DNA of 64,000 bases from the NCBI GenBank assembly GCA_006503535.1, contig QYRS01000002.1:806001-870000 (forward strand), given 5' to 3'. Source of the stretch: Arthrinium phaeospermum. Its lineage: Eukaryota; Ascomycota; Sordariomycetes; Amphisphaeriales; Apiosporaceae. How positions within the stretch are numbered: the first letter of the stretch is position 1; every line of letters begins with the position of its first letter. Made by a program: the position numbers and the translations under genes. Below the pieces are notes generated by a model. The model saw only the letters and a program-made list of their open reading frames with translations. It made no database searches and was not told the DNA's origin. Below, piece by piece: positions 34,772 through 45,996 of the stretch.

Positions 34772-35971
34772 TCACAACTTAGCAGCCACGGCTTCCTCCG
34801 CCCGGCCCGGTTCGGGCGAGATCTCGATGACGAGCTTGCCGAATTGCTTGCCCTGCCGCATGTCGTCGTACAGGCCGTCGATGGCGTCGAGGTCCTCGAG
34901 ACCGCCGCCGCCGCCGCGGACGGCGCGGCTCACGACGGGCCGGACGCGGTGCCGGCGCACGAAGGCGACCATGGCGGCGAACTCGGCGCGCGACCCCATG
35001 GTGCTGCCGCGCAGCTCGAGGTTCTTCAGGACGGCGCCCATGCTCCAGCTCATGCTGGGCCCCAGCGTCATGCCGTAGCAGGCCAGCACGCCGCCCGGCC
35101 GCAGGAGCCGCGTCGTGCGCGCCACGAGGTCGCCGCCGGCGCCGTCGACGACGGCGTCGAGGTAGGGGCGGTCCCTCGGGAGGAGATTGGCGAGTTGGGC
35201 GTCCCAGTCCCGGTCGCGGTAGCTGACGCCCGCCTTGGCGCCCAGTTCGGCGACGGCGCGCTGCAGTTTCGCGGCGTCGCCCGAGGTCACGTACATATTG
35301 CACCCCAGCGCGACGCCGAACTGCAGGGCTTGCAGGGCCACGCCGCCGCCGATGCCCGTCACGAGGATGTTGCGACCCGGGGCTTTCGTCAGGTCGCCGT
35401 CGAGGCACTTGGTCACCAGGGCGCGCCAGGCCGTCACGCCGACGAGGGGCAGGGCGGCGCCCTCGATGGCGGTCAGGTGGTCGGGCAGGAGCTCGACCTC
35501 GGCGGCGGGTAGGGCGATGTAGCGCTGTGCGGCGCCGGCGGGGGAGGACTGGGAGCCGCCGATGACGGTGTACTTTTTGAGGTCCTCGGGGCCGTCGGGG
35601 CTTTGGTGCCAGCCGCGGGTGGGCGTGAGGATGACGCGGCGGTTCAGCAGCTTTGATGACGTGGGTTCTTCAGAGCTGCCGCAACGGATGACGGTGCCGC
35701 AGCCGTCGGCGAGCAGGGGGTGCGTGAAGGAGATGCCCGGGTACAGGTGCTGGCGGATGAAGAGGTCGCGGTGGTTGAGGGCGGCGGCGTGCAGCTCGAC
35801 GAGGACCTCGCCCGGGCCCGGCTCCGGGATGGGCGCCGTGTGGAGTTGCAGCGGGTAGTAGACTTTTCCGGGCTTGCCGTCGATTTTGCGGACGGTGAGG
35901 TAGGTGTTTTGGTTTTTGGGGTCTGCTGCCGAGCCGGCCCCTTTTGGGGGATTGGGGGTAGTGGTCGACAT
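34772..35971 (-). CDS. Medium-chain (zinc-type) dehydrogenase / quinone reductase-like
   Basis: A 399-residue intron-less oxidoreductase of the MDR superfamily, close to proteins labelled 'zinc-type alcohol dehydrogenase-like' in fungi. The GroES-like domain has PGPGEVLVELHAAALNHRDL and LLADGCGTV. The usual zinc-ligand Cys after the first strand is absent (LNHRDLFIRQHLYPG), which points to the zinc-independent quinone-reductase branch. The Rossmann fold shows NILVTGIGGGVALQALQ and GCNMYVTSGDAAKLQ, then DAVVDGAGGDL and GGVLACYGMTLGPSM. The catalytic end is GKLVIEI. Third codon positions are almost all G or C, higher than in most neighbours, which produces large spurious frames on the opposite strand. 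Substrate unknown; cytosolic by absence of a signal. Confidence 0.85.
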   Translation of the reverse strand: MSTTTPNPPKGAGSAADPKNQNTYLTVRKIDGKPGKVYYPLQLHTAPIPEPGPGEVLVELHAAALNHRDLFIRQHLYPGISFTHPLLADGCGTVIRCGSSEEPTSSKLLNRRVILTPTRGWHQSPDGPEDLKKYTVIGGSQSSPAGAAQRYIALPAAEVELLPDHLTAIEGAALPLVGVTAWRALVTKCLDGDLTKAPGRNILVTGIGGGVALQALQFGVALGCNMYVTSGDAAKLQRAVAELGAKAGVSYRDRDWDAQLANLLPRDRPYLDAVVDGAGGDLVARTTRLLRPGGVLACYGMTLGPSMSWSMGAVLKNLELRGSTMGSRAEFAAMVAFVRRHRVRPVVSRAVRGGGGGLEDLDAIDGLYDDMRQGKQFGKLVIEISPEPGRAEEAVAAKL

Positions 35972-37769
35972 GGCGACGTATTGGTCTGTCTGCTGGTGTA
36001 TGTGCCAATGATTTTATGTAGGGGAAAAGAACAGATAAACAATACGATGAAATTAGAGTCTACGTTTTTCGTGAATCTAGAAGCTAGTCTTATTTTTAGG
36101 AGTCAGAAACAATTGTCCGTTGTTATACAATTACAGCTTGGACTTGGATATGGACCAATGTTTGTAATCAGGGGTGTAGTTCTTCCGAGGTTGTTAGAAG
36201 GGTCGTGTGTGTACGAGGCGAGATGACAATGATATATTGATAGTAGTACCAATTATGTCATCACCAGTCTTGGGTACTGAGACCGCATCGCCCACAGCTC
36301 TATCCGCTCCCCGTCTGTGGGGTAATTGTAGAGCACGGCAGTCATTGCAAGCTTGCCCCGCGCCTGGGGATCTTCTTAGACCTCGGCTGATGCCAGGGGT
36401 AGTGGATCGTTGGATTTTGTCTTAGACGCCCCCGTTCCCGCTGAACCCATGCCTTCGATATTTCTTCTCTTTCCCGATTTCCACGTTGTGTCGGAAAGTG
36501 AGAGATGACACAGTGGTTTCGGGTCGGCTATGTGGTTAATATATCTATCGGGTTCTCTGTTGGTTGCCGGCTAAACGAGCCGTTATCCGCCTTCCTGCAG
36601 CGGCCCGGTCGTCATTTCAGATTAAGTCGATCCCGGCATGCTGGGTTGGTGGCACAGAAGCCCGACAATTATACACATGTTTGAACGACTGGGGAATCAT
36701 CTTTCAGGCGCAATCTACGGCTTAAGCCTCCTCCTGTCAATAACGGTCAAGCAAACATGTAAGCAGTGATTAAGTGGAACCCGTCCTGGCCAGTCAGCAT
36801 ATCCAATGGTCGGCGACTGCTGCCGACGCGCACTGCAAGCCGGAGACCAGGTAGGTGCCTGTCGAAAAGAAAAGACGCGTCGACCTCGCCGATTGAGTAG
36901 CACCGGTTGTGCCAACACCAGCCCCAGGAGTACCCGAGATCGCCGAATGCATCATGGAACATTCCTTGTGGAGCCGCCCTGGTGGAAGGGTTCGCCGTTC
37001 ACTGGGCTCCGCCTACTGCCTACATATGTATGCACTTTATTTCATACCTACATACATGCACACTTGTTAGCCTAGCATACCTGACTGGGAGGATGGACTT
37101 CTGCACCAACACTTCTTTAGCCGTTGGAAGCCCTGACTCCACCCGCCATGCCTTTCCCTTGGGGCTTAGGTAAAGTATGCAGAAGCGTGTGAGAAACCGA
37201 AGCGGACCACCCCTCCCTGTGGGCCACCCGCATCGGGGTCTCTTGGGAGGGCCCCCCCCTTGCCCTTGCCTTGGCAGCGGGATTCGATCCAGGGATGGTA
37301 TACTAATGGTAGCGCTCTCGGGATGCAACCTTGACGCCAACCAGCCTGCCAGATAATGCGGAGGAGTGGCCGCTGGCTGCTGTCCAAAAACCAATAGCCG
37401 TGAAAAATCTCCCAACCTAGCGTCTATAGCACCATAATCATCCTAATCTAATTAGGGTTTTTTATGGGCGGCCTTTATCCACTATGAAGCGTTCCCCCGA
37501 ATCCCGGAGCCATTCCTCATGAGCCCGGGAAGAAGACAGAGCTTCTGGGGACTCTTCTTCCTCTCCCTTCCCCGTTCGGCGAGGTCGAGAGCATATCAGC
37601 TGGGAGGGTCTTACGTGCGAAGCGTCTGAAAGGGGCGAAGAAAGATATATACATATATGTATATGTATATTGACGTCTCTTGTAGAAACTACCTACCTTT
37701 GCCAGGCAAACCCACTCCTCCAACATCTGACGATCATCACCACGTTGAAAAAAAGAAAACCACGACAGC
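35972..37769. other. Intergenic region, dehydrogenase / YeeE transporter
   Basis: Divergent upstream region of 1.8 kb without a recognisable gene. A stretch at about 37265-37345 resembles pieces of a tRNA but does not fold as one. Alternating TA-rich sequence (37643-37672) lies about 100 bp before the transporter start. Confidence 0.55.
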
Positions 37770-38840
37770 ATGCTCGACACCGTCGCCTGCGGAGCCGCCT
37801 TTGGAGCGGCCCTGGCCGCGGCTGCCGTCCATCAGCCCCAAGTCATCGTCTCCCAACTGAGCTTGACAAACTTCCACATGCTCGAGTCCTTCCTGGCCGC
37901 CGCAGCCAGCAGTGCGTAAGTAAAGCCTTGCCCACATCTCCTCTCCTCCTTGTCTCTCGCTAACAATGTGCGTCGCCAAACCAGACTCTTCACCGCCGTC
38001 GTGCAAGCCACCGGCTACGCCGCCTTCCCGCCCCGGAGCTTCAGCTCCACGGGCCTACTCGGTAGCCGCCTCGACGGCAACCTCCTCGGCGGCCTGCTCC
38101 AGGGCGCCGGCATGGCTCTGTCGGGCGCCTGCGCGGGTACCGTCTTCGCCCAGAACGGGTCGGGGATCCGCTCGAGCTTCCACGCCCTCGGCGGCGCCAT
38201 GGTCGGCGGTATCGTCTGGACCGGCTTCCTCCGACCGGCCCTCCAGCGCCGACGCAAACCACAAAAAACCACCGTCCAGAAGCTCACCGTCGACCGCCAA
38301 CTGGGCCTCGGCCGGACGACGACGCTAATGCTGCTGGAGACCATGTTCGTAGCCGTGATAGCCTGGGCCGCAGAATCCTCGTCGCCGTCGTCGAAAATGT
38401 CCCGTACCCAAGGACCGGTCCACCCAGTCACCGGCGGCCTCCTCATCGGCCTCGCGCAGCTCTTCTCGATCCTACTGCGCAAGACGATGCTGGGGACCTC
38501 GACCGCCTTCGAGGAATTCGGCGACGCCTTCTGGTGGCTGCTGGCCGGAGGCGCCCGCGCGCCGCGGCCATCGCACAAGAACATGCTCTTCGCCGCGTCG
38601 CTCGCCCTCGGCTCCTACCTCGTATCGCTCCGGTTCCCCACGCTACCAGCTACGGTCAATGGGGGCAGCCCGGCCAGTGTGGCCCTGGGCGGCGCCCTGA
38701 TCGCCGTCGGCTCGCGCATGGCCGGCGGCTGCACCTCGGGCCACGGCATCAGCGGCATCTCGCTCATGTCCGTGTCCAGCTTCGTGACGGTGGCAGCCAT
38801 GTTTGCCGGCGGTATAGGCGTCACGTCAGCCCTTGGCTGA
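37770..38840 (+). CDS. YeeE/YedE family sulfur-compound transporter
   Basis: An integral membrane protein of the Sul_transp family, whose bacterial member YeeE (TsuA) imports thiosulfate. Exons 37770-37915 and 37985-38840 (69-nt intron GTAAGT...CAG) give 333 residues. The protein is a tandem of two related halves. The first motif is GAGMALSGACAGTVFAQNG; the second is GSRMAGGCTSGHGISGIS. Both keep the Cys thought to relay thiosulfate in the bacterial transporter. Several hydrophobic helices lie between, for example LMLLETMFVAVIAWAA and LLIGLAQLFSILL. There is a hydrophilic insertion after the first half (RRRKPQKTTVQKLTVDRQLG). Codon third positions are strongly G/C. A plasma-membrane sulfur importer is the likely role; the exact substrate is not shown by sequence. 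Confidence 0.88.
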
Positions 38841-39537
38841 CCCGCGAGCTTGGGGGAGGGGGGCAGACATTTGCTTATGAAGGTACGATAGCTAATCACC
38901 TGACGATAGGGTGAATGCATGCAATATACACACACGTTCGTGTTTTATTCCAAGTGGTGATAAACTATCTCAAGACGAGAGTATATATATAGAGCGAAGG
39001 ATTTAATGGATCAGAAAAAATCAAAGCAACTTTTATTGACCGCCTGCCACAAGCTATATGCCAGGCATTTTCAATTACGACTCCTCAAACTCCCGAATTC
39101 ATCGCTCGGAGCGTGGAAGCCCACTTGCGAACGGCTGCAGTTTGCGGGAAGCGCGGGGGGAACCTCTTAACTATGCTGCCGCTAGCCAATGCTCCAACGT
39201 CCATTCGCCCCAGACAGGTAACTCTGCCCATCTGCCTGCCACCAGCCAGTGCTGCCGTAGAGCGGCACTTATATTAATTAGTTGTATCGTCGAGCCAGTC
39301 GTCATAAGGGCTGACATTGTTTATCCTTCATCTAAACCAGCCACAGTGTCTAGACAAAGAAATCGTATAAAGGTAAAAGGAGATTCGTGCCGAGCGTACT
39401 TGTACAAGGGTGGTGTAGTGTTCGCTGAAACCATCGCGCAGAGGATGAAGAAAATCAAGAAATCATTTCGGCCATGGAACGAGACGTGGCGAAGTGGTCC
39501 AGGGGGGTCCGCCAACCAGGTTATCGCTCTGCCGCGC
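38841..39537. other. Convergent intergenic region YeeE / AreB
   Basis: 3' flanks of two convergent genes. The frame at 39058-39543 (+) runs into the AreB end and has no known motifs. No other feature seen. Confidence 0.55.
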
Positions 39538-42500
39538 TCATGAAGACAGGGGAACAGACTCCGCCTCGGGCTCTGCAGCAGCAGACTCCGCACTCATTGC
39601 TGCCTCTGCCATATTTTCGTCCTGAACGGCTTCAGGTACACCTTCCGCAACGTCTGTGGTCTGAGCAACATCACTGACGTCGGGGTTTCCCTCATCCTTC
39701 TGCTCTCCGTGATCTCCGTGCTGAGCGTCCTCATTTGGTACTTGTCCGGTGTGGACTTCAGCTCCTTCGACGTTTGCGGCCAGGGGCTCGGCAGTCTCGG
39801 TTTCAGCAACCTCAGTCTCTGTAGCCTGGAGTTCCGAGAGCTGTTGTTCGGTGGTTTGTTGCTCTACAGCCTCGGTCACTGCAGCCTGTAATTCAGACAT
39901 CTGAGGCTCAGACATCTGGGCCTCAGACATTTGGGCCTCAGACATTTGGGCCTCGGACATATGGGCCTCGGACATATGCGGTTCAACCATTTGGGGCTCG
40001 GCCATTTGCGGTTCAGCCATTTCCGGTTCGCCCATTTGCGGTTCAGCCATCTGGGGTTCAGCCATCTGGGGCTCTGGCATTTGAGGCTCTGGCATTTGGG
40101 GCTCTGAGATTTGGGGCTCTGCAGCCTGTGTCTCTGCAACCTGGAGGTCTGCATGCGCCATATCCGCATCCTGGATTGGTGCAGCCTCGGCATCTGCACC
40201 TTGGACCTCTGAGTGTTGAATATCAGCACCTTGGGTCTCTACATGCTGCATTTCCATGTTCGGCATCTCGGCATGTTGCATGTCCGTATTCTGCATCTCC
40301 GCATCATGGAACTCTGGGAGCTGGTATTCGTCATGCTGAACCCTTTCGTCCAAGCGAGCCCTCTTCAAAGGCCTATCCGACTCGGCATGCTCCAGCAGGT
40401 CCACCCTGTCGTTGGCTTCTCCAAGCTCCTGCTCAATTTCATCCAAACGCCGTTTCAAGATGTTCTCCCGTCGGTGACTATCCTCAAGCTGACGCTGGAT
40501 TTCCTCGCGCAGAGCGCGCTCGTGGGCCTCATTCTTTTGGGCCTGCTCGGCTGCATGGCGGTAGTTGTCCTGGGCCTGGGAGTCTGCTTCCAACTGGGTC
40601 AACCGGCCACGGTACAGCTCGTTGATCAGATCCAATTCGCTAACGCGTGTCTTTAAGCTCGCGTTGGCAGCAATCAGCTGCTCGCGCGTCTCGGGCTCGC
40701 CATTCACAGGTGAGCCAGACCGGCCGGGAGAGCCCCCAGTAATGGGGTACTGCGGAAGCGAGGGGGACTGGAACTGGTTGGGGTCCATGCCCTGGAAGAC
40801 CGGTAGATGAGGATCGTACATGGAGGGCGTAGTGGTTCGCGAAACGGGCGAGTTGTTGTCTCCCATATGTCCATTAGGCCGCCCTTGGTTTGCTCGAGCC
40901 ACAGCAGCCATGGCAGTAGAAGTCGCGTCGTGTTGCATATGCATGCCGTTGTGGTTCATGGGCGTGGCGGCGGCAGGAAGACTCTGTTCCAGGCACACAT
41001 AGTCAGGAAAGAATCCATTATGCGAGCGGTCAAGGAATGGTAGTCTTGAAGGGTCGCGACTTACCTTCTTCTTCATCTGCATGTCCGGTCGCATCGTCTT
41101 GACACGGTTGCGACTTTTGATAACGTCGGTCTTCAGGGATATCGGTCGGGGGCGACCGTGCAGCTTCAGGAACAAGCCGCAGGCATTGCAGAGTACGGAT
41201 CCCATCTCGTCGCGACGCCAAAGGGGCGTGGTCGACGTGCCGCAGTTCTGGCACGTCGGCTGAGAAGAGGGTTGGTCATGGTTAGCCATGGACGCGTTTG
41301 TGGGATGTGAGGCCATCATTGCAGCGGATCAGCCTCCAGAAAGGCGTCAAGAATCTCGCCGGCGCGACTTTTCGGGAATGCGACAAGAGATACGGGACGA
41401 GAGGCGGGCAAGATAATGGAATGGCGGCTTCGTTATCAACAATCTGATAGATAGGAAGCGTAGGAGATGGATGATAAGAGATAACAGCGAGATTTTCTGG
41501 CTGGGAAGGGAAGAAAAAACTCTGGGCCGCCTTCAAGGGTGTGTACTTTTTCTGCAGTGGAGAGGGGGTGCGTCAAATGATAGGCAATGATTATTGGCCG
41601 ATAAGGTGGAAGGAGGGTGCTTTATGTAAGAAGAGGTGGGGATACGACTTTTTTTTTTTTCCTTTCTCCAACGCAGGCCAGGTCCGAAAAGCGTTCTCCA
41701 GCGGACAGCAGGTACACCTTGGCGGGAACCAGGCCTGCAAGTGACTTCTGAGCTTGTCCCAGGTTTAGGCTTCAGATAAACCCGTCGCGGCTCCTCTTTC
41801 CGAGCTAATAGATAACCCTCCAGCCCAATCAAATTCAACATGAAGGAAAGAATCCACTACAATAAGTAATCTTGACCGAGATGGCCATATTGTAGGTATA
41901 GGGATATCGCAGATCCTCGTGGTGACGTCGTGGGCCAGAGACAGAATAGTACAGTGATTGGAAGGACGGCGAAGGCTAGAGAGGAAATGGTGCTGAGGTG
42001 CTGAGGTGCTGACAATGCAATTGAAGGCTAAGAAAAACGACAGTTCCGACTTACCAGATTTCCCGATGCATTGGTCACCGTGGCACCAGGCGACGATCCC
42101 GAATCCATGACTGCTGCTGGTGTGTTTGTGGCCCTGAATGATGTGCATGCAAAGATTAGTCTGAGATCGCCGGGTCTGCTTGTGTGCAGTTTGGCACGAG
42201 TGAGTGGGTGGTGGTGAGAAATGGTTGGGTTGAATTTGGCAAGGATTATTTCTTTCCCCTCCACGCGTCTCTGCCTGGGTTGCAGCTCTTGGGACAACGG
42301 TGCTCCAAAGGTCCTGAGCTACGGAGGACAGCAACAGGAGCTGCCATTTCTCTCAATCGAGGCCTGCGCCGTCAATTGATGAACGGATTACGGCTGGCCC
42401 GGAAGGGAATTCGTACACCTCTACACCAGAACAAATGTAAGGCCGGGGGAAATACACCAACTCACCTTGGCTGAGGCGAGCTTGTCGCGGACCCGCCAGT

Positions 42501-42620
42501 TGCAAGCGCCGAAATTGAGGGAAGCTGTGCTACAGCCAGGGATGCTGTGGTTGAGGTTGAGCTGGGACGAGATATGGGCTCGAGGGTGTGCGGCAGCGGT
42601 AATGTCGCGCCATCTTCCAT
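39538..42620 (-). CDS. AreB/ASD4-type GATA transcription factor
   Basis: A GATA factor of the AreB (Aspergillus) / ASD-4 (Neurospora) / Dal80 type, acting in nitrogen control and development. The zinc finger is C-X2-C-X17-C-X2-[15 protein letters not shown], then [20 protein letters not shown] long coiled coil follows (from about [18 protein letters not shown] to [10 protein letters not shown]), the dimerisation region of this class. The C-terminal 190 residues are pentapeptide-periodic and acidic. The model with the longest product uses exons 42620-42466, 42133-42055, 41259-41065 and 40983-39538 (624 residues): [19 protein letters not shown], then [19 protein letters not shown], spliced to PTCQNCG. 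A shorter form can start at 41319 ([15 protein letters not shown]), inside the 795-nt second intron. The 81-nt intron 40984-41064 is free of stops but has strong splice sites. Alternative transcripts are known for areB homologues. Confidence 0.88.
39793..40320 (-). repeat. 15-nt tandem repeats encoding pentapeptides in the AreB tail
   Basis: About 16 head-to-tail units of consensus M-[AS]-E-[PA]-Q (15 nt) occupy roughly 39893-40125. A more degenerate stretch with the same five-residue period ([15 protein letters not shown]) lies upstream in the protein, and a Q/E-rich stretch downstream. The outer boundaries are approximate. Confidence 0.8.
41411..41484. promoter_or_regulatory. Cluster of six HGATAR sites before the internal AreB start
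   Basis: Within 74 bp occur AGATAA (41411), TTATCA (41433, reverse TGATAA), TGATAG (41445), AGATAG (41449), TGATAA (41472) and AGATAA (41479). They lie 90-165 bp upstream of the internal ATG at 41319 and inside the long intron of the longer form. GATA factors bind such clusters, so this may be an internal promoter under AreA/AreB control. Confidence 0.5.
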
Positions 42621-43952
42621 GACGGATCGAATCGGTGGGAGAGCCGGCGACGGTGTACGTGTGGGGATCGGGACTGCTATAGGCGCTAGACTGTTCGCCT
42701 GCGAGTATGCTAGCCTAGAAGCCGTGATGAAGGATGCAAGTAGCCTCGAGAGAACTCGAGACTAAGCGACAGCAAGTTGGTAGATGGTCCAGACGGAAAG
42801 GCTGTATGTACTGCGTAGCAAAATAGGCCACTTGGTAGGTCGATCAAGCCAATCAATCACCAAAGTCGTTGGGTCTGAAGTAATTCCAGCCAGTCGAAGA
42901 GAACCGTGTAAGGCGCGGGAACGAGTGACGTCGAAAGGGGAGCAAATGACAACAGGCAGGATGGGACATGAACATCTATCGTGGCATTTCCGTCGTGAAT
43001 ATCTGGGGGACGATCAAGGTGTGGTGTGAGACGGAGAACAATCCGAGGCAAAATTCGAGGTACGCTTTGCCTTGCACCAAAAGCCCCTTATTGGCTTATT
43101 GGGAGGTTAAACACTGGCTGTGGTGTATTCACCTTGATAATCAATTTTAGACATCTGAGCAGATGCAAATATGCAGCTGACATTGTACAGCTCGATAGGT
43201 CCCTTGGCATTCGATTGATTCGAGGCATCCACCGAAGGATTCGAGCCAGGGCGAAGTCAGGGTCTTCCGATTGGCTGTGACAGCGGGAGGCGCGAGATTG
43301 CATCTGCCCTACGTCGTATCTCTGTACATGGCTAATGAAGCAATCTCACAGCTGAAGAATCGCCAGTTCGCGTCCATCGTGCCACCTCACTCTGTGGGAG
43401 CCTCAGGAGTAGGCTGTATCGGATGGCACTCCCCAACTGCATCGAGTAGCATTGTCCAAACAGTAGGTGGTATGAGTGAAGCAATATTTATACCTAGTGT
43501 TCAAAGCACATATACGTTGGGGCCGGACAGATAGTGACATCGATAAAGACTGTGGCATGCGATCTTGGTTTTTCAATGGATGGTACCGCTCCGGGTTGCT
43601 GCAATTACAGTCGAGAAAGTCTCATTTAATGGAAAATATACCCGAATCTACGCGTATAAGCTAGACTAGATGCATTTGATAATTGAAGTTGTTCATAGTA
43701 GAATACGGAGGAGTAGTCTCCATAACTGAAGCTGTAGCTGTTCGTAGTTGACTGCGGCTGGCAGCTGGGGTGATGGGTCCGGCTTTAAGAGGGCTTTAAG
43801 GTTTGGCGCGCCCGCTGAGAGCCGCTTCGCCCCGCTGAAATTTTCCAGCCAACATCCTGAACTTCTTTTTTGCACTGCAGAATTTCAAGTTCGCCGTAGA
43901 CTGCACGTCGCAACACTTCCCCAACACAGCAAGCGAAAGTCAACTGCCCACG
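42621..43952. other. Divergent intergenic region AreB / KRR1
   Basis: Upstream regions of both genes. No recognisable coding sequence. TGAAATTTTCC at 43836-43846 (117 bp before KRR1) resembles the RRPE element of ribosome-biogenesis genes. Confidence 0.55.
43836..43846 (+). promoter_or_regulatory. RRPE-like motif upstream of KRR1
   Basis: TGAAATTTTCC is close to the yeast consensus TGAAAATTTTT and sits at a plausible distance from the start of a 40S-assembly gene. It is a short motif, so the support is mainly contextual. Confidence 0.3.
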
Positions 43953-45522
43953 ATGCCGTCCACGTTCAACGTCGATAAACCTTGGGATACCGATGACATT
44001 GATAAGTGGTATGTCGCTTTTGCTCTATCTGTCGATCCTGTGAATGTCCTCTTGTTTGCATCAGCACAACTGACTTGGCTTTGCGTTGTAGGAAGATCGA
44101 AGAGTTCAAGCCCGAACACAATGTCGCCGGCCACTTCGTCGAGGAGTCGAACTTCTCCGTCCTGTTCCCCAAATACCGAGAGGCCTACCTGCGCGAGTCC
44201 TGGCCCATGATCACCCGCGCCCTTGAGAAGAGAGGCATTGCCTGCGAGCTCAATTTGGTCGACGGTTCGATGAAAGTTGCGACAACCAGAAAAACATGGG
44301 ACCCTGCCGCCATTCTCTCCGCCAGAGATCTGATTCGGTACGGATGCCTCGAGATCCTTCTATCTGTTTGGGCTTACTGACCCTGAAATGCAGTCTTTTG
44401 GCACGATCCGTTCCCGCTCCGAAAGCGATCGAGGTAAGAGAACTCCCTCATAATGACTCGGTTTAAGAGGTGGTCGGCACACGTCGCTCAGGCACATATG
44501 ACCGACCGTCTCTAGCAATACATTACGCGCTTGGGAGATACGAAGAGAGGATGCTAACTCAAGCGATCTCTAGATCTTGAACGATGGAGTCGCATGTGAT
44601 ATCATCAAGTAAGTTATCTTGCGGTTGCAAACAACAGCTTTGCTTGGGGCAGTGAAAGCTAACCTGTTTCGTATAGGATTCGGAACCTCGTCAGAAGTAA
44701 GGAGAAGTTTGCGAAGCGGAGGCAGAGAATTTGTGAGTAGAACTTTTCTTCCCTCTAGCGACTGTTGGAGGGTTCACAGGCTTGTTCAGACAGCACGACT
44801 GACTCAAATCATGACAGTGGGTCCCAATGGTCAGACACTCAAGGCTCTCGAACTGTTGACGCAGACCTATATCCTGTGCCAAGGAAGCACTGTCTCAGCT
44901 ATGGTAAGTTTGTGTATACCTTCAATCAGAAACTGGCAGCTAATGGTGAACAGGGACCGTACAAGGGACTGAAGGAGATTCGACGAATTATCGAGGACAC
45001 CATGAACAATATTCACGTAAGTTTATGAATCCGTCCTTGAGAAGTCGGAAATTGTCTGACAGAGATACAGCCTATTTACGCCATCAAGACTTTGATGGTC
45101 AAGCAGGAACTCATGAAAGATCCGGAGCTAGCAAGTATGTTACAATCACCAGGGCACCAAATTGTGTTGCAACAGAGCTGACATAATCTACAGAGGAATC
45201 ATGGGATCGCTTCCTTCCTAACTACAAGGCCAGGAGTCTGTCCTCGAGAAGAATGCCTTACAAGGTCACGGACAAGACCAAGAAGAACTACACGCCATTC
45301 CCACCGGCGCAAGAGCAATCTAAGGTTGACAAGCAACTTGAAGCCGGCGAGTACCACATTGGACGCGAGGCGCAGAAGCGCATCGCACAGGAGGGACGCA
45401 TGGAGAAGCAGAAGGCTAAGCAGGAAGAGAAGAAGCGCGAGCGTGAGCGAGATTTCGTTCCGCCTGAGGAGGGTGGCGAGAAAAAGAAGAAGAAGAGAAA
45501 GGTCAGGGCTGAAGACGAGTAA
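43953..45522 (+). CDS. KRR1: Krr1, KH-domain protein of the small-subunit processome
   Basis: A nucleolar factor required for 18S rRNA processing and 40S assembly. Nine exons (43953-44008, 44092-44337, 44394-44433, 44574-44608, 44677-44732, 44818-44903, 44954-45016, 45071-45134, 45194-45522) yield 324 residues, the family length. The start is [20 protein letters not shown]; the first KH-like domain contains [20 protein letters not shown]. The second KH domain has [15 protein letters not shown] with its GPNG loop, then [40 protein letters not shown] follows, and a Lys/Glu-rich tail ends in [13 protein letters not shown]. Every join keeps the conserved sequence continuous. Nine exons in 1.6 kb is the highest intron density in the window. 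It converges on ENP1, 474 bp apart. Confidence 0.95.
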
Positions 45523-45996
45523 TGCAGCAGCCGGTTTCCCCAAGGACTCCTCAGCTGCTGTATGTGTATCGCACCCAGCGGCCCCTTATGATGATACCCA
45601 CCGCACAATGATCAAAGAAAGAAAAACACGCGCAACCAAACCCTTATGTTTGTCGAGTAGCTACGAACCAGAACCTTCGGGGAGGCTTTGATAAGGTTAG
45701 GGTAGTTGGAAGTGTTTCATCAATATCAGACTGTGAGTTTGCTTGAGCAACGTCCAAGAATCGCGGCGGTATGTGTACATCAAAGGGGCATGTAAAGTAG
45801 TGTATGCACCAAGACCTTGGGAATTCGAAGTGCCATCCATACCAATACCAGTCTATTAAACTCCAAAACCCATATATGTCATGCATCATTGGTATCATAT
45901 CTACAACAGTACTCTTCTATCGCGGGTAGCACATGTATGGTGAACCGTAGGCGACTAGCTGCGTACTTTAGGTACCCATCCATCAATCAACCGAAT
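45523..45996. other. Convergent intergenic region KRR1 / ENP1
   Basis: 3' flanks of two convergent 40S-biogenesis genes. No gene or repeat seen. Confidence 0.6.

Noticed and set aside
34844..35512. 222-codon frame antisense to the dehydrogenase
   Set aside because: It arises from the very high GC at third positions; its composition is low complexity and the sense product is a clear MDR protein.
37262..37345. tRNA-like sequence
   Set aside because: A B-box-like element (minus strand, about 37281-37291) and a D/anticodon-like segment exist, but T-arm and D-arm do not pair, and the parts are in the wrong order for one strand. At most a degenerate remnant.
40984..41064. 81-nt stop-free stretch read through as AreB coding sequence
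   Set aside because: GTAAGT and CAG borders and absence of these residues from the conserved family pattern favour an intron.
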